Shown here: positions 7,792-14,632 of the stretch, in pieces
Position numbering within the stretch: the stretch's first letter is position 1
Layout of the letters: each line of letters opens with the position of its first letter
Assembly: GCA_020636275.1 (NCBI GenBank)
Contig: JACJYD010000002.1
Location: forward strand, 620,001 to 684,000
Reading direction: 5' to 3'
DNA: 64,000 nucleotides
From: Lewinellaceae bacterium
GTDB taxonomy: Bacteria; Bacteroidota; Bacteroidia; Chitinophagales; Saprospiraceae
Notes under the pieces: model-generated
Databases searched by the model: none
What the model was told of the DNA's origin: nothing
What the model saw: only the letters and a program-made list of their open reading frames with translations
Translations under genes and position numbers: made by a program

Positions 7792-8655
7792 ATGCGTCAA
7801 TTAAAGATTACCAACAAGATCACCACCCGGGAAAGCCTGGCGCTCGATAAGTATCTCAACGATATCGGGAAGATCGACATGCTTACCGCCGACGAGGAGG
7901 CAGAACTGGCCAAACGGATCCGGTCCGGCGATCAACGGGCGTTGGAACGGCTCACCAAGGCCAATCTACGCTTTGTGGTATCTGTAGCAAAACAGTATCA
8001 AAATCAAGGGCTCTCCCTGAGCGACCTCATTAATGAAGGCAATGTGGGCCTGATGAAAGCGGCCAAACGGTTTGACGAGACCAAGGGCTTCAAATTCATT
8101 TCCTACGCCGTTTGGTGGATCCGGCAGTCCATCCTGCAAGCGATCGTCGAATACTCCCGGATCGTCCGGTTGCCCCTCAACAAAGTGGGCTCCTACAATA
8201 AGGTCAATGAGGCCTACCTGGCCTTTATCCAGGAATTCGAGCGGGAGCCGACGAATGAAGAATTGGCCGAGTTGCTCGATATGTCGCCAAAAGAAGTGTC
8301 CAATATGCTCAAAGGCGGCGGCCGCCATCTCTCCGTCGACGCTCCGCTCAGTGGAGAAGACGGCGACTCGACCATGCTCGACGTATTGCCCGATGACGAC
8401 ATGAGCCCGGATATGAACCTGATGGAACAATCCCTCAAGGAAGAAGTCCAGCAGGGGCTCTCCATCCTCTCCCCGCGGGAAGTGGAGGTGCTTTCTGCCT
8501 ATTACGGCCTCAACGGACACAAACCGCTCACCCTCGAGGAGATCGGCGAGCTATACGGACTGACCCGCGAACGGGTCCGCCAGATCAAAGAACGTGCGAT
8601 CCGGCGCTTGCGCAAATCGTATAACCGGAATGCCCTGAAATCTTACCTGGGCTAA
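7792..8655 (+). CDS. rpoD: Primary RNA polymerase sigma factor (sigma-70/RpoD)
   Basis: 287 residues, the short form typical of Bacteroidota, lacking region 1.1. Region 1.2 (DKYLNDIGKIDMLTADEEAE), region 2 (LRFVVSVAKQYQNQGLSLSD, FISYAVWWIRQSILQAI), region 3 (LPLNKVGSYNKVNEAYLAF) and the region 4.2 helix-turn-helix (TLEEIGELYGLTRERVRQIK) are all intact. It directs core polymerase to housekeeping promoters of TTG/TAnnTTTG type in this phylum. The gene stands alone between the pnp terminator and its own terminator. Confidence 0.96.
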   Translation: MRQLKITNKITTRESLALDKYLNDIGKIDMLTADEEAELAKRIRSGDQRALERLTKANLRFVVSVAKQYQNQGLSLSDLINEGNVGLMKAAKRFDETKGFKFISYAVWWIRQSILQAIVEYSRIVRLPLNKVGSYNKVNEAYLAFIQEFEREPTNEELAELLDMSPKEVSNMLKGGGRHLSVDAPLSGEDGDSTMLDVLPDDDMSPDMNLMEQSLKEEVQQGLSILSPREVEVLSAYYGLNGHKPLTLEEIGELYGLTRERVRQIKERAIRRLRKSYNRNALKSYLG

Positions 8656-8682
8656 AAAACAGCAGACAAAATATTTATTATT

Positions 8683-8722
8683 TCGGGGTGTGTGCCGCAG
8701 GTGTACACCCCGATTTTTTTTT
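8683..8722 (+). terminator. rpoD terminator
   Basis: TCGGGGTGT pairs with ACACCCCGA around a 13-nt loop and is followed by nine T residues. It sits 28 bp after the rpoD stop codon. Confidence 0.9.
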
Positions 8723-8733
8723 AAATTCGACCC

Positions 8734-9852
8734 ATGCGTTCAATACTCTTTTTTTTCATTCCCGTTTTTTTCCTCGCGCTGGGTTGCAGTCGCAATCAGG
8801 AGGCCGCTTCAGTTGATACGAATGCGACCCTTCAGGAGGCTCCGCAGCGCATTGCGCTCATTTCCAATATCAACCACTTGCGGGTTCGGGACACACCGGG
8901 GCCCGACGGGGAGGTCATCGCGACCCTGGCGGAAGGAGATACCCTCTTCGACCTGGGGGAGATCAGCGCCTTTACCACCGAAGTGACCTTGCGCGGCATT
9001 CGGTTTAACGAGCCCTGGATCAAAGTGCAGACCCGGGATACCCTGGTCGGGTGGGTGTACGGAGGTGGGGTCAATTTCCAATTGGACGACCGCGTCGAAC
9101 TGACCAGGCGCCTGATGCAAATGCGCCTTCAGACCTTCTTTGGCGAAAAACTGGCTCAGCGCATCCAGGACTACCGGACGGCCTACCATCAGGCGAAAAC
9201 CAGTGCCGAGTTGGCCACTGTCTACCGCACGGCCAACCAATTGCGGGACACCCTCGTCGAGATCCTCGAAAAACGGATCACCTTCCTTCAGCAAAACCCC
9301 GACCAGGTTCCCGACATTTCCTGGATGGAAGCCGCCCTGCCGGGCATGATCACCCAACGGGTGGCCGAAGGCACGATCTTTTACCTGTTTATGGACTACC
9401 ATCAGTGGCTGGCTAAAAGTCGTCAGACAACAGGCGCCGAAGACAATCAGTTTGTCGAAGTGTGCCTGACCGCCTTCGCCCTCGATAGTATCGAATATTT
9501 TGCCCCCGATTGGGTCATTCAAACCTCCGATGTGGATTTTTATAGCGAACTCGGCAAAGGCGTGCACCTGAAAATGTTCGAAAAAATGAACCAGGCGCTG
9601 GCAGCTTCCGACCTGTTTGCCCCGGAATACAATTCATTCAAAGCCAACCTGCTCGACGATATCGAAGGGATCTCCGGAATGAGCTACTGGAACGATCAGA
9701 AATCGATCCTCGATGAATTGGATGCCATCCTGGCCGCCGGTTTCGGGATGCTGACCCCGGTGGAAAAAGCGGCGATCCAGACACGGCGGCAACAGTTCGA
9801 ACAACCGGATATGAACCAGATCCATCTCAATATCCGGGCAGGCCTGGAGTAA
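8734..9852 (+). CDS. SH3-domain lipoprotein of unknown function
   Basis: 372 residues. The N-terminus MRSILFFFIPVFFLALGC is a lipoprotein signal with the lipobox Cys at residue 18. A bacterial SH3 module spans about residues 42-110 (NHLRVRDTPGPDGEVIATLAEGD ... WIKVQTRDTLVGWVYGGG). The remaining 260 residues are mostly alpha-helical by composition and match no family I recognise. SH3b modules usually bind peptidoglycan or peptides, so a cell-envelope role is an inference. It is followed after 16 bp by another unknown gene, probably cotranscribed. Confidence 0.75.
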   Translation: MRSILFFFIPVFFLALGCSRNQEAASVDTNATLQEAPQRIALISNINHLRVRDTPGPDGEVIATLAEGDTLFDLGEISAFTTEVTLRGIRFNEPWIKVQTRDTLVGWVYGGGVNFQLDDRVELTRRLMQMRLQTFFGEKLAQRIQDYRTAYHQAKTSAELATVYRTANQLRDTLVEILEKRITFLQQNPDQVPDISWMEAALPGMITQRVAEGTIFYLFMDYHQWLAKSRQTTGAEDNQFVEVCLTAFALDSIEYFAPDWVIQTSDVDFYSELGKGVHLKMFEKMNQALAASDLFAPEYNSFKANLLDDIEGISGMSYWNDQKSILDELDAILAAGFGMLTPVEKAAIQTRRQQFEQPDMNQIHLNIRAGLE

Positions 9853-9868
9853 ATTAAACCAAACCAAC

Positions 9869-10492
9869 ATGGCACCCTTTTCCCCTTTGAAATGGCTGGA
9901 CGAACTTCTCAATCCCCTCAACAAGCGGATGACCCGGGATATGGAGGAAATGCGCCGGCACCTGGATCCCTGGAAGGAAAAATTGGTTCCCCTGACTCCG
10001 AAGGAATGGGAATTGCTATCCAGTTTTCAATTTTCTCAGGATGGGCGCAAACGCCGGAAAAGAATGCCGGAAAGCGGCATCTTCGGCACGATCTACCAGG
10101 AACCCGTCGCAGCCTGGACCTACAAGCGCTATCCCGGAAAAGGCGACCCCGCTATTCTGGTGGCGCGGACCCATCGACAGGAATACCTCTACAAAATAAC
10201 GGGCGCCAATGTGGAACTCGGGATCGGCCCCTATCTGGTCGGCGTGCTTTTCCCTGACGGTCGTCTGATCTCTTCCCGCAAAAAAGAATTGCTGGCCAGG
10301 ATCGGCCCCACAAACGGAAATTTCCTCCCCATCCGGGTCTACGACCGGGAAGTCGGGGCCATCGCCTTGCCCGGCGAGTCGGAAGCCCCCTTTCCCCGGG
10401 CCTTCGCCTTTTTGGTCGAAATGAATGACAAGGAGCAAGAGCTCTTCCTCGCCCTTGCCCTCTTTGAACTGGTAAGACAAAAAATTTCGTAA
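9869..10492 (+). CDS. Conserved-looking protein of unknown function
   Basis: 207 residues with no signal peptide or membrane segment. It is rich in charged residues and Trp/Tyr, with a basic patch (DGRKRRKRMPESG, about residues 58-70) and a C-terminal helix (DKEQELFLALALFELVRQKI). I do not recognise the family. It starts 16 bp after the SH3 lipoprotein, and codon usage matches its neighbours, so it is probably a real gene of the same transcript. A small GTAAGGG/CCCTTAC hairpin overlaps its stop codon. Confidence 0.65.
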   Translation: MAPFSPLKWLDELLNPLNKRMTRDMEEMRRHLDPWKEKLVPLTPKEWELLSSFQFSQDGRKRRKRMPESGIFGTIYQEPVAAWTYKRYPGKGDPAILVARTHRQEYLYKITGANVELGIGPYLVGVLFPDGRLISSRKKELLARIGPTNGNFLPIRVYDREVGAIALPGESEAPFPRAFAFLVEMNDKEQELFLALALFELVRQKIS

Positions 10493-10514
10493 GGGCGATT
10501 TTTTTCACCCTTAC
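10489..10514 (+). terminator. Possible weak terminator
   Basis: GTAAGGG and CCCTTAC form a 7-bp stem with a T-rich 12-nt loop overlapping the stop codon of the preceding gene. There is no T tail after the stem, so termination is doubtful. Confidence 0.35.
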
Positions 10515-10533
10515 ACCTTTTTATATTTCACCT

Positions 10534-13029
10534 ATGAACTACCGCACGCTCCTCCTGTTCCTCCTGCTGTGGCTTTCCTCCTGTCAACCTTTACCTGAAA
10601 AGCAAAGCGGGGCCGGGGAAGCGATGGAGTTCTGGGCCATGCCCCGTTCGTATCCCGACGGTCGTATCTATTCCAACCGCTGGGCTGCCGAATTTTTCCG
10701 ACTGAAAAGCAGCGCCCGGATACGCGGAGGCGGACCGGGGGAGGAGTGGACAGCCCTGGGGCCGAAGAACATCGGCGGACGCACCCTTTGCCTGGCCTTT
10801 CACCCCGATAACCCCGATATCATCTTTGCCGGATCGGCGAGCGGCGGCCTGTGGAAGACCGAAACCGCCGGGAAAGGCGCCTCGGCCTGGACTTACATCC
10901 CCACCGGATTTCCGGTGCTGGGTGTTGCCGCTATCGCCATCGATCCTACCGATCCGGACATTATCTACATCGGAACGGGGGAGGTGTACAACTACTCGGC
11001 GGCTAATCCGGGGGTGGTCGACCGCTTTACCCGCGGCACCTATGGCATCGGCATCCTGAAGACCATAGATGGCGGACAGACCTGGTTCAAGTCGCTCGAC
11101 TGTAGTCTGGAAGAACTGACGGGGGTTCAGGATATCCTGATCAACCCCCAGAATCCGCAAACGGTATACGCGGCAACGACGGAAGGCCTTTTCCGGAGCT
11201 ATGATGCAGGTCTTACCTGGACCAATATTCACCCAAAGTCGATGGCGGTCGACCTTCACATGCACCAGCTCGATACGGCGGTCCTTTGGGTTACCCATGG
11301 CAACTACGGAAGTCCGGACCGGGGTATTTTCCGTACAACGGACGGCGGGCAGAGCTTCGAACTCCTGTCCAACGGCATTCCGGTCAACTACACCGGGAAA
11401 ACGCTGCTGGCCACATGCCCCTCCAAGCCCGACCAACTCTATGCTTCCGTATCGGACTCCGGCACCGGGGTCGGCCTATATGTTTCGGACGACAAAGGCG
11501 ACTCCTGGCACCTGGTCAATCCAACGGATGTGCCCAAATACCAGGGTTGGTATTCCCACGATCTGGCTGTCAAGCCCACCAATGCGAACTTTCTGGTCTA
11601 CGGGGGCATCGACATCTTTGTGACGGCCAATGGAGGCGTTAATCTCACGCAAACGGCGTATTGGTACTACTGGTATCTCGGGCTCACCCAACCCGGCGAG
11701 CCGGAAGGACCCTATAACTATGTTCACGCCGATATTCACGCGATCTATTTTCATCCTCAAAAGGCCAATGCGGTATTCCTGGCGACCGACGGCGGGATCT
11801 TCGTTTCGGAAGACAGCGGCTATTCCTGGGAAGCCCGGAACGGCGGCTACCAAACCCAGCAGTTTTTCGCCAATTTTTCCAACTCCGCCACCGATTCCCT
11901 TTTTGCCATGGGCGGCTTGCAGGACAATGCCACGGCCGTCTTCATCGGACAAGATGCCTGGTGGCGTATTCTGGGGGGCGATGGGATGTCGACGGCCATT
12001 CATCCGGAAAACGACAGCATCTTCTTTGTCTCCTTTCAGAATCTGAGTATGCGCCGTACCATCGACCGGGGGGAGAGTTTCCAATCGACCCTGCCGCAGG
12101 AGGCATCCTGGGAAACCCGGGCCTTCGACGGCCCCTTTGAAATGGCGCCATCCAACCCCAATATCCTCTATGCCGGCGCCCAGCGCCTTTACCGGACCGA
12201 CAATCTGGGCACGAGCTGGTTGGCGACCTCACCCAACCCGGTGGATGGAGAAAATCCGATCCTGACCATTGCTGTTGGGCCCGACGACCCGGATCTCGTC
12301 TTCGTGTCAACCGCATCGCCTACCGGAGGTCCTGCGGGGGTGTTCAAAAGCACCAACGGCGGGCATACCTGGCAGCCGCTGAACGGCCTTCCCGACCGGG
12401 TGGCCATGGATATTGTCATTCATCCCGGCGATCCGCAGACGGTCTACGTCGTTTTTTCCGGATTCGGAACGCCCCATCTCTATCGCTCTTCCGACGGGGG
12501 AGACACCTGGCAGGCGATCGGAGGCGATCTGCCCGACGTGCCGACCAATACCCTGGTCATTGACCCGTTGCATCCCTCAAACCTCTACCTGGGCAACGAT
12601 CTGGGCGTCTTCGCTTCGACCAATGGCGGCGGCAATTGGGCCTATCTGCCGGAAGGCTTACCCGATGCCGTATTGGCGATGCATTTGAGCATTTCACCTG
12701 TCAACCGGAAATTGCGCCTGGCGACGCATGGGAACGGGGTATATGAAACGGACCTGTTGGAGCCGCTCTCGGGGGTGCAGCCGGAGGGCGATGGGTTGAA
12801 GATCATCCGGATCTTTCCCAACCCGGCGAGCGATGCGGTATGGATTGAAATGGAAAAGGCGGCCTTCAGCGTGGAGTTGTTGGACGTGCAGGGGAGGGTT
12901 TTGTGGAAGGAAAGCACGGCGGCCGCTGCGCTGACCGTCGATCTGCGTGGCCTGCCGGCCGGTTTGTACTATTGCAGAGTGGTGCGGGGGCTAGAAAGAA
13001 AAGTGATCCCGGTGATGGTACTGCGATGA
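10534..13029 (+). CDS. Secreted BNR/sortilin-type propeller protein with T9SS sorting domain
   Basis: 831 residues. The N-terminus (MNYRTLLLFLLLWLSSC) has a lipobox-like end with Cys17. Many BNR/Asp-box-type repeats follow (TIDGGQTWFKS, SYDAGLTWTNI, TTDGGQSFELL, SDDKGDSWHLV, STNGGHTWQPL, SSDGGDTWQAI), giving a multi-bladed beta-propeller of the VPS10/sialidase-like superfamily. The start WTALGPKNIGGRTLCLAFHP is common in large exported Bacteroidota propellers. The last 75 residues (IFPNPASDAVWIE ... LPAGLYYCRVV) are a type A T9SS sorting domain. The fold does not prove glycosidase activity. The combination of a lipobox-like signal and a T9SS tail is odd. Confidence 0.85.
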   Translation: MNYRTLLLFLLLWLSSCQPLPEKQSGAGEAMEFWAMPRSYPDGRIYSNRWAAEFFRLKSSARIRGGGPGEEWTALGPKNIGGRTLCLAFHPDNPDIIFAGSASGGLWKTETAGKGASAWTYIPTGFPVLGVAAIAIDPTDPDIIYIGTGEVYNYSAANPGVVDRFTRGTYGIGILKTIDGGQTWFKSLDCSLEELTGVQDILINPQNPQTVYAATTEGLFRSYDAGLTWTNIHPKSMAVDLHMHQLDTAVLWVTHGNYGSPDRGIFRTTDGGQSFELLSNGIPVNYTGKTLLATCPSKPDQLYASVSDSGTGVGLYVSDDKGDSWHLVNPTDVPKYQGWYSHDLAVKPTNANFLVYGGIDIFVTANGGVNLTQTAYWYYWYLGLTQPGEPEGPYNYVHADIHAIYFHPQKANAVFLATDGGIFVSEDSGYSWEARNGGYQTQQFFANFSNSATDSLFAMGGLQDNATAVFIGQDAWWRILGGDGMSTAIHPENDSIFFVSFQNLSMRRTIDRGESFQSTLPQEASWETRAFDGPFEMAPSNPNILYAGAQRLYRTDNLGTSWLATSPNPVDGENPILTIAVGPDDPDLVFVSTASPTGGPAGVFKSTNGGHTWQPLNGLPDRVAMDIVIHPGDPQTVYVVFSGFGTPHLYRSSDGGDTWQAIGGDLPDVPTNTLVIDPLHPSNLYLGNDLGVFASTNGGGNWAYLPEGLPDAVLAMHLSISPVNRKLRLATHGNGVYETDLLEPLSGVQPEGDGLKIIRIFPNPASDAVWIEMEKAAFSVELLDVQGRVLWKESTAAAALTVDLRGLPAGLYYCRVVRGLERKVIPVMVLR

Positions 13030-13052
13030 ATAAAGCCTGGTCTCTTTCAATA

Positions 13053-13096
13053 ATAAAAAAAGGGAAACAAAACCGAAGTTTCATTTCCCCTTTTTT
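13053..13096. terminator. Bidirectional terminator between the propeller gene and rplT
   Basis: An A-rich AAAAAAAGGGAAA arm pairs with TTTCCCCTTTTTT, and GAAAC/GTTTC pair inside. It lies between two convergent genes and has T runs on both strands. Confidence 0.7.
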
Positions 13097-13113
13097 CAGT
13101 GCTATCGCGCGAT

Positions 13114-13458
13114 CTACCGTACGGCGTCGACGATGGCTTTGAACGTTTCCGGGTGGTTCATGGCCAAGTCGGCCAGGACTTTCCGGTTGAGGTGAATATC
13201 TTTCTGATCCAGCGCATGGATGAAGCGGGAGTAGGATAAACCCTCCGCGCGGGTAGCTGCATTGATACGAGCGATCCACAGGCGGCGGAAAGCGCGTTTT
13301 TTCTCTTTGCGGCCGCGGTAGGCGTAGGCCATGGCTTTATCTACCGCATTTTTAGCGACGGTGAAGACGTTTCTCCGGGCGCCGAAAAACCCTTTGGCTG
13401 CTTTCAGGACTTTTTTGCGTCGCTTTCTCGAGGCGACGGCGTTGACTGAGCGTGGCAT
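13114..13458 (-). CDS. rplT: 50S ribosomal protein L20
   Basis: 114 residues. L20 signatures are present: MPRSVNAVASRKRRKKVLKAAKGFFGARRN at the basic N-terminus, RLWIARINAATRAEGLSYSRFIHAL in the middle and LADLAMNHPETFKAIVDA near the end. It binds 23S rRNA early in 50S assembly. It is the last gene of the infC-rpmI-rplT operon. In other bacteria L20 represses this operon; no L20-binding pseudoknot was identified here. Confidence 0.98.
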   Translation of the reverse strand: MPRSVNAVASRKRRKKVLKAAKGFFGARRNVFTVAKNAVDKAMAYAYRGRKEKKRAFRRLWIARINAATRAEGLSYSRFIHALDQKDIHLNRKVLADLAMNHPETFKAIVDAVR

Positions 13459-13523
13459 AACGTTTTTTTTAGTTCGATACAGGGGCTTTCAAGGCACTTT
13501 GGACCTGCATCCTCGTTAAAAAA

Positions 13524-13718
13524 TTAAATACACAGCAGGCGCTTGATGCGTGCTTCGTCGGCAGCCGACACGAGTGTCGAGCCGTTCAGGCGGTTTTTCC
13601 GCGTCTTGGTGCGCTTGCGCAACAAGTGGGAAGTGTTAGCCTGAAAACGCTTCACTTTGCCCGATCCAGTGGTCGAAAAGCGCTTTTTCGCACTGGAATG
13701 CGTTTTCATCTTTGGCAT
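13524..13718 (-). CDS. rpmI: 50S ribosomal protein L35
   Basis: 64 residues, starting at the ATG at 13718 that gives MPKMKTHSSAKKRFSTTGSG, the exact L35 N-terminus. The longer in-frame extension upstream has no family similarity. A KRTKTRKNRLNGSTLVSAAD stretch completes the small basic protein. It is between infC and rplT in the conserved order. Confidence 0.97.
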   Translation of the reverse strand: MPKMKTHSSAKKRFSTTGSGKVKRFQANTSHLLRKRTKTRKNRLNGSTLVSAADEARIKRLLCI

Positions 13719-13819
13719 GACAAATTCTTTAGTGGAGCGCAAATATACGCTAATTACATTGGAAATATCAAATCCTTGAATTGAAAATTTCACCGCGCCT
13801 GGCCCGGTGAAATTTATCG

Positions 13820-14422
13820 CTACTTAGCCTTTTTCTTAGGAGCGATGATCACCGCCATCTTGCGGCCCTCGAGTTTGGGCAGGGCTTCGGCGGCGCCGAA
13901 TTCATCCAGTTCCTTGATAAAGCGAAGCAGGAGCAATTCGCCGCGTTCCTTGAAGACAATGGTGCGGCCGCGGAACTGCACATAGGCTCGTACTTTGGCC
14001 CCTTCTTCCAGAAATTTCTGAGCGTGCCGGGTTTTGAACTCAAAGTCGTGTTCATCGGTGTTCGGACCGAAACGGATTTCCTTGACAACTGTTTTGGCCG
14101 CTTTGGCCTTCAGTTCTTTTTCTTTTTTCTTCCGGTCGTAGAGGAATTTTTTGAAATCCGTGATACGGACCACGGGAGGGCTGGCATTGGGGGAAATCTC
14201 AACAAGGTCCAGTTCCATTTTCTCCGCCCATTCCCGGGCTGTGCGGGTGGGATAAATGCCGGGTTCTACGGTTTGACCTACAACTTCGCTGAGTTCTTCC
14301 AGGTTGTCGCCGACGAGACGGACTTCCGGGATCCGTATTTGGTCATTGATGCGAAAAGGAGATTGTGGTTGCTGCCTGCCTTGGAATCGCCGATTGTAAT
14401 CGGGAACATTTTTTTTTGCCAA
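13820..14422 (-). CDS. infC: Translation initiation factor IF-3 with non-ATG start
   Basis: About 200 residues. The N-domain (RINDQIRIPEVRLVGDN) and C-domain (VKEIRFGPNTDEHDFEFKTR) are clear, joined by a Lys-rich linker. IF-3 keeps ribosomal subunits apart and checks start codons. No ATG precedes the N-terminus in frame. The first usable codon is TTG at 14420-14422, giving MAKKNVPDYNRR; an ATT lies two codons upstream at 14426-14428. A rare start is typical of infC and underlies its autoregulation in E. coli. Compared with relatives I know, there is an insertion of about ten residues (EELSEVVGQT) after VGDNL. Confidence 0.95.
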   Translation of the reverse strand: MAKKNVPDYNRRFQGRQQPQSPFRINDQIRIPEVRLVGDNLEELSEVVGQTVEPGIYPTRTAREWAEKMELDLVEISPNASPPVVRITDFKKFLYDRKKKEKELKAKAAKTVVKEIRFGPNTDEHDFEFKTRHAQKFLEEGAKVRAYVQFRGRTIVFKERGELLLLRFIKELDEFGAAEALPKLEGRKMAVIIAPKKKAK

Positions 14423-14553
14423 ACGAATGTGAATTTTTGTGAAGTAAAGTTTTTCTTGGTAAACACCAATCCAGGCCGCTTAATTCCAATTTCCCGGAAA
14501 AAACGGCCCAATTTGTTTTGACGGGCTGAAAATAAGGCCTTTCCCCTGAATTA

Positions 14554-14590
14554 AAAAGGAAAAAGCGGCCCAAGGCCGCTTTTTCCTTTT
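14554..14590 (-). terminator. clpC terminator
   Basis: A 17-bp perfect stem (AAAAGGAAAAAGCGGCC and its complement) around a 3-nt CAA loop, about 40 bp beyond the clpC stop codon. T-rich on both strands, so it can also insulate infC from upstream transcription. Confidence 0.92.
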
Positions 14591-14632
14591 CAAGACATAA
14601 TAAAGACCTCATAACTTGCCAAACCCGGTCGC

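Noticed and set aside
10534..13029. Naming the propeller protein a sialidase
   Set aside because: Asp-box-type repeats occur in many non-enzymatic propellers, and no arginine triad of sialidases was identified.
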